23,407 nucleotides of DNA from Chlorokybus atmophyticus (taxonomy: Eukaryota > Streptophyta > Chlorokybophyceae > Chlorokybales > Chlorokybaceae). The position numbers and the translations under genes are program-made. The DNA is taken from NCBI GenBank assembly GCA_009103225.1, contig RHPI01000810.1, positions 1,256,748-1,280,154 of the forward strand, given 5' to 3'. The notes beneath the pieces were generated by a model. It did not search any database, was not told the DNA's origin, and saw nothing but the letters and a program-made list of their open reading frames with translations. Shown here one piece after another: positions 11,201 through 21,382 of this stretch; within the stretch, counting starts at the first letter, position 1, and each line of letters begins with the position of its first letter.

Positions 11201-12453
11201 AGTAATCACAAGCCTTTGTGTCTGATATATCTACCTGCCGAGTTCGACGACGGAGTCTTTTCCCACGCGCTTGTCGGCGATGTCCTCCTTGACTTTCGTC
11301 ACATAGATGTCCGTGATGTGGCGCACGAGCGCCTTTGCCGGCATCACGCGCGTCTACACACGGATTAGCACAGAACAAGCTTCTGAGTGTCAGAAACACA
11401 CACGCACACACTCACACACGCACATGCGCATGCACACTCACACACATGCACACGCGCACACGTGCTTACATCAACACGTAGCGACTCAGCTTGTGGGTAT
11501 ATAGTGACTCACGGGCACGTGCGCACACGTGATAGTCACACACAAGGTGGCCATGTACAAGTAACAACGAGTAATCAGTAACCGATAGCCCTCACCTCCT
11601 GTGCGATGTGTATCGATCGCATAAACCAGGCGTCCCGCATGCTCTGCTCATCAATCACAACCTTGTCTCCACCGCTGAGGGCTTCGGCGGGAAGGGCGAG
11701 TTCGGTCATCGAAGCCTGAGTACAATGGCGATGACATTTGTGTGAGCCAACCTTATTTGATTGATTCACGTGTCAGGAACAGACAAAGAGTCAAGCCTAT
11801 ATCGTGTCATCTGGGATGGGAATATGCTCCTTGTGTGCGCGTACAAGTCGGTAAAGTGACAATCAAGACCAGGTATATGAACCCACTGCTGCTTTGACGA
11901 CGACACTGGAATGCACAGCATGGGGACAGAGCATCACACGACAGACGCTGCTTGATATGTGCAGGTAGAGTGTGAGCGTGAGTGTGCGTGTGCGTGTGTG
12001 GTCGATAGCATGTTACGAAACGTTAGCGTGCATCAGCGCTGGTAGTAATAATAGACCATAGAGCAGGAGAGCAAGGTTTGATGAAGGTCGCTTTGTAAGC
12101 AGAGGTGAAGTAGTCATCATCTAGAACAGCGTGTAGAACAGGTTGCATTACATTACAGAGTAGTAGAGACTAAGCCACCGCACACGTGTGTCTGTCACCT
12201 GGCACGCTTTGGCGCAACGGGCGAGCTGCGAGCCCTGACGTAGCCGCAACTCCTTCTGCGCTTCCTTCCAACGCGCGTGCGCCTGGGGTTGATGTACATG
12301 AACATGTGTGGTTGTGCATTGACACGTGTACTGTGTTGGTCGTGTCGTGTCCGGCAACACACATACGCAGACATATAAACACGTGCAAACACACGCGCAT
12401 GCGCACGCACGCACCCACACACCCACATGTGTGTGTGCGTGCGCATGCGCCTA

Positions 12454-12485
<32 letters not shown>

Positions 12486-15400
12486 CTTACACTTACGTGC
12501 ACGCAATACAAACCTAGACGCACACTCAGATGAACGTGCGCACGCACGGACGCAAATATACACACATCAACCCACCTGGTTGGCAAACTTCATTCTCCAG
12601 CTCCGCGCCACCTGCTCCCTCGCGTCCGCCAGCGCCCGCGCGCGCTGCTGAGACCTCACGTCCTCCTTCACAGACACACACAACTGTTGGAGCAAGTGAC
12701 TTAGTCATTGAGTGTGTGGTAATGTTGTTGGTTTGTGTACCATGAGGACGGCGAGGCGGCTTTCCAGCTGGCGCGTGTGATCGGACCACTCCTTGCTCTC
12801 TGTCTCATACCTCACGCGCTCCTTTGCCAAATCCTGCCCACAACATCATCATCATCTATAACAACACACATAACTAACACCAACACCAACAACAGCAACA
12901 CCAACACCAACACCAACAGCAACTATCACCTGTTCGAGCGTTTCTTTACGCTGTTTGGTCTCTTCGTACTGCCGCTGCAGGAACACGTTGTTGAACTGAA
13001 GGTCCGTGTGCTTCTTCTGCGCATCCGTCTGATACACAACACAAGTGATGAGCTCACATCACAGCGACAACACCAACAAGAAGCCCAAAACCACCACTAC
13101 TCCTTACATTTTCTGAACCACGTGGACTCCTTGCGTGGTGGTGATGCTGACTATGTTTACTGTTGTACTCCCCCTCTGCATGTGGTGTATCACCGATGTT
13201 GTTGTGTTGTAGTTGAAGTTGTTGTATCTGGTGGAGGTACTGCTGCTCGGAGGCCTGGGACTGCTGGAGGAGGAGCTTCATCGCGGTGGTGTGGTCGCCC
13301 TCTTCGGCGAACACCGCGGCCGTCAACCTGTGGATGGGGAAGGTGTCGATGTTGGTGTGTCGTCGTGCGCACAACGGGACAAGCGCTTGCACACGTGCGC
13401 ATGCGTGGGTGCGTGCGTGGGTGCGCGCGCGCACAAGCACGCACATGCATGCGTAGATGCCCACACGTCCGTTCACACAACCTCGTGCATGCATGCGCGT
13501 GCACACGCGCACCTACAAGCGCACATGTGCGTGTGCGCGTGCGCTCACTCGCACGACTGCGTATGTTTACCTGGACGCCCCGCATACGTATGCACACACT
13601 TGCGCACATATGCATCCGTCACACGCCTACGTGCAAGTGTACACCCTCCCCCCCCACCCCCCACCCCTACACCCACTGCCTACCTCCTCGCCGCCTCTTC
13701 CTCCTTGAGCCTCATCTTCTCATTGAAATTAACCTGCATCGCGTGCATCTGCGCCATGGACGCCCGCCTCTCCTCCGCCGCACGCTCCTGCCAAACCTGA
13801 GAACAGAGAGTGAGACACTTTGCCCACCCACCCACACCCACCCACCCACACACCCACAACTCTCAATCCCCCACCTGCTCCTTCTCCTTGATCGCGACGC
13901 CAAACCTCCCCCTGATCGCTTTGAGGAAGCCGCACGCGAGGGCGGCGACGCGGCGCTCGCGGTCGAGGAGGGACTGCGTCGCGGACAGTTGCTGGGAGGA
14001 GTACTCGAGCTCCGCCCTCGTCAAACCGTGGCGACGGAGCTGTTGGGGGGAGAGAGTGTGTGTGTGGGTGTGTGGGTGGGTGTGTCGCGATTGGTAGGGA
14101 TGGATGATGCTAATGGTGGTTTGTCTCATCAATGTCTATCTTACCTCTTCTGCGAGGCCGTTGTTGGAGCTCTCGATCGTCTTCTTGAGCTCGAGTGTGG
14201 CGTCCTTGGCTATCTGGACATCTACTGCACGACAGAAGCAGCACACGACGAGAGAGTCGGTTGCGTGGTGCATATACACAGGTAACAATATGGTGGTTTC
14301 GATGTCTGTACCTAGGGCTGCCTGCAGTCGTGCGGCGTGCGCCTGCGCCTGCGCCTCGGCCTGGCGCTTCTCCTGCTGGAGGGACTGGGCGAAGGAGAGC
14401 TTCTCCTGCTCAAGCTCAAGCATGCGCTCCGCCTGCACGCAGTGTGTGTATGTGTGCCCGTATGCGTGAGTGCGTGTGCGTGTGTGCGTGTGTATGCGTG
14501 CGCATGCGCACGTGCATGCATGCGTGTGTGCGTGTGTGTGACACGCATGACCACGCGCCTGACTACCAGCACCGAAACCACCAAACAACCCACCTGTGCT
14601 TGCGAGTCTGCGCCCGCCGACTCCAGCATCCGCTTCATCCTCTCCACCTGCCGTGCCAATCCAACACCCCAGTCAAATCACACAACCCCAACAAAACCCA
14701 ACCCAACGACACAACACACACCAACACGTTTCCCCTTACCTCCACTTCGCGCTCGCGTATGGTGGCCGCGCGCTTGGCGAGCTCCGCCACGTGAGTCTCG
14801 AGCTGGTGCTGCAGACTGACACGCAAACGAACAGTGAGTGAAGTGTGTGTGTGTGTGTGTGTCCATGAGACACAACACTCACGCGTGGTAACGGTCGTTG
14901 CTTCCGCCGAGCTGAGCGCTCAGCTGCTTGCATGCGGTGGTCTTCTCGGCCAGATCCGTCGCCAAGTCCTTCGCCCGCTTGTGCTCCACCTGACGCCCGA
15001 ACATGGATGTGTGCATGCGTGATAATGCGTACACGTGCGTGTGCGCATGCGTGCGCATGTGCCATTACGTTGACACATACGCACATCACGCAACACACAC
15101 CACCCTCCCCTCCCCCTCACCTTCAGCTCCACCGTCATGTTCTTCACCTCCCTCTCCAGCTCCTCCCTCCTCTCCCTCTCCTTCTCCCTCTCCCTGCCCA
15201 TCTCCTCCACCTCCCCCAGCGCAGCTCCCAGCTTCCCCCTCGTCTCCTCCAACTCCTTCTCCACCCCACCAAGAGCCTCCTTGACGGCCGGCAACTCGAC
15301 ACGCAACAGCTCCAACTCCTCATGCGCGGTTGTAAGATCAGCTTCCAACGCCACGCGACGACGCTGCTCGGAAGCCAGGTGTCGCTCCGTGGACTCGTGG

Positions 15401-18400
15401 TGGCGGCCGCCGTCCTGATCGTGGAGTGGGTGTTTATGATTAGATCCAATGATCGCACGAGTGCGAGAGGGATTACATATGGGGATGGATGGTGGAGACA
15501 AAGCATGGAGCATGATGAGTGCATCAGTGAGAAAATGAGTGCATTCATGCGCGGCACGGGTGATTGAGTGGCAGAGTCTATCAATCAGTGAGTGAACTGA
15601 TGCAAGGGACGGATTGAAGGAGCCAATAATCTCACCTGCGCCGCTTTCTTTGCTTCCGCGAGTGCCTGCCTGTCCTCCTGCTGCTCCCTCTCCAGCTGGC
15701 TCAGACGGGACACCAGGCTGCCCTCGCGGACGCGCATCTTCTCCAACTGAGAACGCACGATCGTTGTCGATGATACGTAAACACAAACACCAACACTGCG
15801 ACTGAGACAGGGCTTGAACACAATTTTCGTACAAACAGTCAGTGTGTGCTGTGCTGGACTGGGTGGATGATTGTGGTTGGTGAGTAGCTGTCAATCGATT
15901 GAAGTTTGAAGAAAGGAATGCACCAAGCCTTCAATCAGTGAATCATTCGATCATCATCATCATCATCACTCACTTGCATCTGCGCGCGTTCTGCGGCGAG
16001 CTCGCTGGCGCTCTGCAGCTCCCGCGCGGTCTCGAGCTGGTCTTGCCTCACCGCCAACTTGCCCTCCAGCACCTACGCATGGATTGATGTCATTGCAGTT
16101 GATGATGGTGGGTGTCATTCACGTACAAGCAACCAATGTCATGTTGTCAAGGAATACCTCAATCTGTGCGAGGGCGTCCGCGGCGTCGCGCGCGAGGACT
16201 TTGCCTCGCGCGGTTTCCTTGAAACAAGGGAAGATAAGTATGTAAAATTGAGTCTATCCGTTTTGCCACTCACGCCTGGGCCACGCACATGCACAATGCA
16301 CAACCTTTGCCGCTGAGTGCATGTGTACCTGCTCTGTGGCATGCCTGAGCTCCGTCACTTCGGTTATCAGCGCTTGCAGCCGGCCCGCGTTGGACCTGTG
16401 TGTAGTGTGTCATCGTTGGAAAGCAAACCACGGTGCGTGTATACACGTGCGCGTGTGTACGTGTGTAGTACTATATGCATGTCACCGTAATTGCTAACAA
16501 AATAGGCTGATTGTCACAAAGATACACACAAAGCCACCCTGGACACCATCGTTGTAAAACTATAGAACAGTGTGTTGGTCTGATTACGTGAACCAACTTG
16601 GGTATGCGGCAACTGATCCAGAGCAGCATCGACGATTTGAGGCAGGGTTGGCACACGCACTCGTCGTGCTTTTCATGCGCGCGCATCTGCGCGTGCGCAC
16701 ACACGCACGTACTCACACGTACCCACTCGCCAACACACACGAACTTACACGCGCACACGCACGCATATACACACGCATGATCTCATGCACACAGACACAC
16801 TCAATAGCACGTGCATACGCCCGCACGCACACGGACATGTGCAAGCGCCTGCACACACACTCTCCCTCCCTTCCCCTCTCACGAACCTCACGAACCCCAT
16901 GGCCCTCGCCGTCGCCTCCTCCCTCTCCATCCTGACCCTCTCCACCCCTCCTCTCACCCTCCCCAACTCCCCCTCCACCCCCCTCAGCCTCCCGCACTCC
17001 GACTCCAGCACCCGCACCCTGTCGCCCTCCTCCGTCAAGGCGGCCTCCAGCTGAGAGACCCTATCGCGAGCCCGCCCTGCGTCACCACAAGCCGCCTCAG
17101 CCTGCTTCCTTAGAACCGAAGACTGCTCGGTGATCGAGGCTAGCTGGGAGTGGAGGTCGGAGAGTTGAGACTCCAAGGCGGCCGTGCGACTGCGGGGAGA
17201 GAAGAGGAGGTGAGTTGGGCTTTGGGTGCTGTTGGTGTTGGTGGTCACCACAACAAACAGCAGCAACGGAGCCAACGTCCGATGATGACAGAAACAATAC
17301 CAACAACATCGACATCGCCGGTGTCGCCGTCGTCGTTGTTCCAACAACTCAAGCAGCTTGTGACTGTTGTGGTGATCAATCCAGCAAACCTTACCCGGTT
17401 TCTTCGTCGTACAGTTCTCTCACAGCATCTCGTTCCGCTCTGATGCCATCATACAGGCGGGTATGTTCAGCCGCGGCGGCTATGCGCTCCTGAAAACAGA
17501 GAACAAGGTTATGTTGCAGTCACTGAACGTATGCACTGATCACAACGATGTATGGTTGTGTTGATTTTGTATCGCTTACGCCGTAATCAAGCTTCATGTC
17601 GCGTAAAGCCTGCTCGCCGGCGTGCACTGACGCTGTCAGCTCGGCCTCGATCGCCTTGAGGGATGCCACTTCCTCGGTTGACTCCTGTGAATGTGAATAG
17701 TTGCGATTGGGTTGGGTGGGTCATGTACGTGGAGGAATATATACGTCGCGGTGAGCGTGATGGTGTTGATGCGGCAACGATGCAAGAGTGATGTTTGTAA
17801 CGTTAAACTGGAGGTAAGTAAATTACATGATAATCTACCAATATAGGTGTTACAGGCCACACATGCACTCTCGTGCACACACACACACGCACACGTATGC
17901 CAACGCACGCACACGCAGTACGAGAGGCTTGCACGCGCGCGCGCTCGCACGCATAGACACACACATGCGTGCTTGCACGTTTCCATAATGCTCACCACCA
18001 CGTGCACCCTTGTCACTCACACCACAGCAGTGACCACCCCCTCTCACCTGCAGCGCGTACTTCATCCTCTCCATCTGCCCCCTCCCCACCGCTTCCCTCT
18101 CCTCGCTCTCCCTCGCCCTCTCCCTCACCACCGCACCCGCCCTCACCTCCTCACTATGCCTGGTCTTGAGTGTCTCCAACTCGCTCAGCAGCACATCCCT
18201 CGCGGCCTCGGAAGAAGAGAGAGCCTCGTTGGACGACAACAGCGAGTGCTGAACAGACTCGAGTTCGCGGCGGGACTCGGCAACGAGGCGCTCGGCGATT
18301 AGGGAAGCCACGTTGTTGGTGGTGGGGTGGGTGGTGGTGGGGTTGTTGGGGTCGTCCTGGTTGGTGGGGGTATTGGCGGCGTCGGCTTCGACGGCACGGG

Positions 18401-21382
18401 CGAGGCGGGCGAGGCGGTCCACCACGCGGAGAGCTGCATGGGGCGTGCAGGAGTGAGTGTGTTGTTGTGAATGCGGTGTGGTGGTGGGTTGCAAAGTTGC
18501 AGCAAACGGCGCTACTGTAGAGCACTGTAGCGTGGTACAGTGTTAAAAATAGTAGTTTGGTGTTGTGCAGTGCAGTGCAGTGCAGTGCAGTGCAGTGCAG
18601 TGGTAAACATAAACTTTATAGCACTGTCCAATACAGTTCAGCATGTTGGGTGTGTTTAGGTAGTACAGTACAAGAAAGTACAGGCAGTACACCAGATTGC
18701 AGGATAGACACAGACACACTGCACAATGGGCCCGCACTCATCACACTTCGCATCACATCACCCCCACCTTTCCCACTCAGCTGCAGCTTCATCTCCTCAG
18801 TCGCCTCCCCCAGCCTCTCTCCCTCCCCCTCCTCCTCCTCCTCCTCCTCCTCCTCCTCCTCATGGTTGTTGTCCCCCTCCTCCGCCCGCCTCATTGCATG
18901 GTTGTTGATAGCCGCGTACGCCCGCCTCACTCGTGATATGATCGTGCGGCCGTCCAGGACGCGGGAGGACTCCTCGGCAACATCGTCCGCCACAGTGACT
19001 GAGACAGAGAGTGTTTGTGGGTGGGTGGGGTGGGGTGGGGTGGGTTGAGTGTTGGTGTACCTGCGTGGATGTAAAGGGAGCGGTACAGTCTGTCGATAGC
19101 AGGGAAGTCCAACCCGAGCTTGATTAGTTGTGTTCTTGATAAGCCGCTCGCGCTCAACCCGCCGGCCACACGCATACCCGCACCAGTTGTTGTTGTTGTT
19201 GCTGCTGCTGCTGACTGTCATTTGAAATGCCAAGTGTGAGTTCTGGAGTCCCATTGCATCATGACTCAACGACAAGTCTCTCACCGTGTCTGTGTCATCC
19301 ACCACGTTGCATCGCGCGAGCGCCACGTCGAGCCACTTTTCCACAAGGAAGGTCTCTCTCTTCTCCTTGTTGTCCAACTTTGAACCATCATCATCATCAT
19401 CATCAGGAACTTCTTCAATGCCAGCGTCATCGCTCTGGTGAGAGGGACCGCGCTTGCCGCTGTCACGCGATGGTGGCAGTGTTGGTGAAGAGGATGCGTA
19501 TGATAGGTGGGCTGGGGTCGCGACTCGCAGCCTTGCCTGTGTGTTGGGAGATATGTTGGAACAGGCACAACGCACGCACACATACACACACTAATGCATA
19601 GACATACACAGACGGTTTTGTGCACACACAACATGCGCTCACGCGTGCACACGTAAGTACACATACGCATACGTGCACATACATGTGTAATGCGCAGATC
19701 TGCACACACGCGTACATAAAAATGTACATGCAAGCTGACCTGCACACATACATATACCTGCATACACACACACACACGCGCATGCACCCGTACACAAACA
19801 CCCGCGCGGACACGCAAGCACTTGCGCATGCACACAACCTCGCATGCACACACACGTGCGTGTGAGCACATGCACACACCACCATACACGCTCATACCGT
19901 GAAGTCGTGTTCGGGGCTCGTGCGGTTAGACGGCGCCGATATCGGCGGCAACGCTCTCGCCCTCACATTACCAGAAGACAACGATGACGACGACGACGAC
20001 AACGACGAAGACGACGAAGATGACGATGTTGGACGTTCCAACCCAACATCACGCTCTGTCAAGTTACTAAAGCGCAATGTTCTTCGTGTGGACTGTTGCA
20101 TTGCGCTCGGTGTGGTCGATATCGAGGTCACTGTCACTCCCTCAGGCGCAAATATCTTGCTTCTGCTGCTCGATATCTGCCTCCTGCCGATATCAGCTTT
20201 GCTGAGGATATCGTCGGCTGCAGCAAAGCGCAGGCGTCTCGTTTCGGGGTCTCTTTTCATAATATCGCCGCCATCACGACGATAATACTGCGGCCTGTCT
20301 GTCAAAGCTGCTCTACCGCCGATATTACCCTCACCCTCCGTGTACATTGAGCTCGCACCGATATCACCAGCAAACCGCAGCTTTCTTCGGTCTATCTGCC
20401 CCACACCAGAAACACTGTGTGTCTCAGCGTCCCCGATATCAGCAGAGCCATGATGCCTGGTGCGGATATCACCAGAGAAGCCTCTGATATCGCGTTTGTC
20501 GTCAGTGGGAGGACTCTGATATCTTGTCCAGGTGGTGATGTCGGCGTCCGGCCACGCTGTTCTGTGCACATTGCCCAAATGAGGAGGAGTCTGCTGTTGT
20601 TGTTGTTGTTGTTGTTGTTGTTCGGGTACGGGTAGAGCGGTGGATATCTGCCTGCCGACCCCCCCGGCTTGAGACTGTATCTGAGCGCTGAGGGCGGCCA
20701 TCGAGGCGCGGAGGGAGACCATGGAGGAGGCTGGAGAACACAACAAGGATGAGAATGTGTGTATGTGCGTTCACATGTGTATGCGCGTGGGCGCGTGTGC
20801 ATATGCGTGTAAATGTGTGTTCGTGTATATGTGTTTATGTGTGCGTATGCGCGCATCCGTGTGTGAATGCGCGTGCGCGTGTGCGTGTGTGCCTGTTGAG
20901 GAAGGTTACTTGTGTGCTTTGGAAGGTATGTGCATGGCCGTGTGCATGCGTATGCGTGCTTGCTTGCTTCAACTCTGTGTATGAGAGGCACAAGGTTGTG
21001 CATGCATGAAAGAGTGCGTGTGCATGTCCATGTGCATGCGCGCGTGGGAGGGGAGGAGGTTGTTTGTTGTGTGCGTGCGTGTATGTGTGCGCGTGCACGA
21101 GTGCATGCGCTTGTGTGTTGTGCATTGATGTGTGTCCGTGCGTGCCTGTGTGCAAAGGTGTGCGGGAGCTAGCGTGTGTACACACATGCATGTCTAGTTT
21201 GCGTGTGTACGTGCGTGCATACACATATGAACATGCGCATACATATAAGCATGTTGCTATGTGTTGATGTGATGCGTGTGACAAAGTAAGCCCAGTAAGA
21301 AATGTAATGATCATCCCCACCCCACACCTTTGACCGAGTTATTCAAGTAATGCTGTGCTTGTCGACTTGCATTGCTCAACAT
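8292..21382 (-). CDS. Giant coiled-coil protein of about 1,990 residues, at least 37 exons; function not recognised
   Basis: From an ATG at 21382-21380, with an in-frame stop 18 nt upstream, I can chain 37 exons on the minus strand to a TGA at 8294-8292. Every junction is GT-AG and phase-matched except the one between 16883-17189 and 16329-16395 (see findings). The coding sum is about 5,970 nt. The order is a low-complexity N-terminal region with Gly-Asp-Ile motifs, a small conserved-looking helical block (LGLDFPAIDRLYRSLYIHA), about 950 residues of coiled coil split into exons of 18-130 residues, and a C-terminal helical region. There is no motor, kinase or membrane segment. The architecture is what one sees in ciliary, basal-body or centrosomal scaffold proteins, but I cannot name an orthologue, and that role is an inference. 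The exon coordinates are given in the three section entries. Confidence 0.82.
8770..8984. repeat. GTG/GCG-rich intronic tract
   Basis: The intron between the exons at 8591-8750 and 8985-9030 is dominated by alternating TG/CG words and GGGTG units. It is non-coding. Confidence 0.7.
9300..9480. repeat. AC/GC alternating tract in an intron
   Basis: Intronic sequence rich in CACACG, GCGCGC and TGCACATGC words, with long alternation of purine and pyrimidine. Confidence 0.75.
9862..10012. repeat. ACGC tetranucleotide and GC/AC alternating array
   Basis: A nearly continuous purine-pyrimidine alternation including CGCGCGCGC and a run of ACGC/GCAC units near 9925-9990, in the intron between exons 10022-10233 and 9496-9849. 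Confidence 0.85.
10234..10512 (-). repeat. Degenerate (AAC)n intron
   Basis: The whole intron between exons 10513-10583 and 10022-10233 is a degraded trinucleotide array, AAC/GAC/AGC on the plus strand and GTT on the sense strand. Long frames are open on both strands because of the repeat. If retained, the host frame would add a Val-rich stretch and stop near 10253. Confidence 0.75.
11397..11467. repeat. AC/GC alternating tract in an intron
   Basis: CACACGCACACACTCACACACGC-type sequence lies in the intron between exons 11596-11715 and 11235-11353. Confidence 0.75.
12355..12560. repeat. ACGC array with AC/GC flanks in an intron
   Basis: About eight consecutive ACGC units sit near 12454-12486, inside a longer alternating AC/GC tract, in the intron between exons 12576-12683 and 12199-12282. 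Confidence 0.85.
13380..13620. repeat. Mixed TG then AC alternating tract in an intron
   Basis: Alternation changes from GTGCGTG-type to CACGCAC-type around 13430, so the tract can also fold back on itself. It fills most of the intron between exons 13684-13796 and 13108-13327. Confidence 0.75.
14442..14550. repeat. TG/CG alternating tract in an intron
   Basis: GTGTGTATGTGTGCCCGTATGCG-type sequence fills the intron between exons 14594-14647 and 14312-14432. Confidence 0.75.
16670..16860. repeat. AC/GC alternating tract in an intron
   Basis: CGCGCGCATCTGCGCGTGCGC is followed by CACACG words. The tract lies between exons 16883-17189 and 16329-16395, in the interval where an exon seems to be missing from the model. 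Confidence 0.75.
17870..17985. repeat. AC/GC alternating tract in an intron
   Basis: CACACACACGCACACG and GCGCGCGCGC runs occur between exons 18048-18433 and 17580-17684. Confidence 0.75.
18566..18600. repeat. Seven perfect TGCAG pentamers
   Basis: Seven consecutive TGCAG units sit in the 334-nt intron between exons 18768-18998 and 18048-18433. The flanks contain scattered ACTGTA/TACAGT words in both orientations. Confidence 0.9.
19560..19885. repeat. Long AC/GC alternating tract in an intron
   Basis: About 325 bp of CACACG, CATACG and GCGC words occupy almost the whole intron between exons 19898-20730 and 19285-19536. Confidence 0.8.
19938..20648. repeat. Cluster of GATATC hexamers in a coding exon
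   Basis: Eleven exact copies begin at 19938, 20118, 20172, 20189, 20207, 20360, 20435, 20465, 20486, 20518 and 20643, with near copies at 20261 (AATATC) and 20321 (GATATT). All lie within the 833-nt exon 2 of the coiled-coil gene. One more is at 10061 in a later exon of the same gene. See findings for the codon-phase analysis. Confidence 0.9.
20750..21265. repeat. Very long TG/CG alternating tract in the first intron
   Basis: About 500 bp of GTGTGCG, GCATGCG and TATGTG words fill intron 1 of the coiled-coil gene (20731-21327). Confidence 0.8.

Larger units (their letters stand above)
8292..11715 (-). other. C-terminal helical section (exons 27-37)
   Basis: Exons are 11596-11715, 11235-11353, 11062-11165, 10673-10751, 10513-10583, 10022-10233, 9496-9849, 9131-9245, 8985-9030, 8591-8750 and 8292-8510, all phase-matched. 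Exons 27-30 form a compact block: DAWFMRSIHIAQEV, AKALVRHITDIYVTKVKEDI, YCQRYGLAGVAEEHMSVLVA, then VQVFGSSVGIL. It reads like a conserved all-helical domain and is the best handle for homology searches. After a low-complexity linker, exons 33-36 give more helix (DLLRIDKELYQARLRVVKDA and ILRFSSVLQAYQTAANALLA). Exon 37 has a Gln/His run and ends VLRIREMLRFEASLEYQKAM before the stop. I do not recognise the family. Confidence 0.78.
12199..18433 (-). other. Central coiled-coil section (exons 6-26)
   Basis: Exons are 18048-18433, 17580-17684, 17395-17489, 16883-17189 (or 16892-17189), 16329-16395, 16158-16217, 15974-16072, 15636-15746, 15121-15414, 14883-14989, 14740-14815, 14594-14647, 14312-14432, 14145-14224, 13875-14039, 13684-13796, 13108-13327, 12930-13028, 12741-12833, 12576-12683 and 12199-12282. 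Nearly all are heptad-rich with Glu, Lys, Gln, Ala and Leu, for example QLEREQQEDRQALAEAKK and LELEQEKLSFAQSLQQEKRQ. A short non-coiled insert rich in His and Ser (GEYNSKHSQHHHHARSPRG) ends exon 22. Reading frames agree across all junctions but one. The section should form a long dimeric rod. Confidence 0.82.
18768..21382 (-). other. N-terminal section of the coiled-coil gene (exons 1-5)
   Basis: Exons are 21328-21382, 19898-20730, 19285-19536, 19061-19214 and 18768-18998. Exon 1 gives 18 residues and splits a codon (G|CC, Ala) with exon 2. Exon 2 (residues 19-296) has a Gln run (about 10), many GDI/ADI/RDI tripeptides and a Ser-rich tract. Exon 3 carries an Asp run and a helix (FLVEKWLDVALARCNVVDD). 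Exon 4 has Ala and Thr runs, then the compact segment TQLIKLGLDFPAIDRLYRSL. Exon 5 has TIISRVRRAYAAINNHAMRR followed by an 11-12-residue Glu run. The non-repetitive parts of exons 3-5 look like one small helical domain with a dimerising role, but I cannot assign it to a family. Confidence 0.75.

Noticed and set aside
12440-12490. Possible CRISPR-like array in the ACGC tract
   Set aside because: The units are contiguous 4-mers with no spacers, in a eukaryotic intron; it is a microsatellite.
12735-14285. A 516-codon open frame on the plus strand, the longest single frame in the window
   Set aside because: It runs antisense through seven real exons and their introns, is low in complexity, and has no motif. 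The minus-strand exons underneath are phase-matched and heptad-rich.
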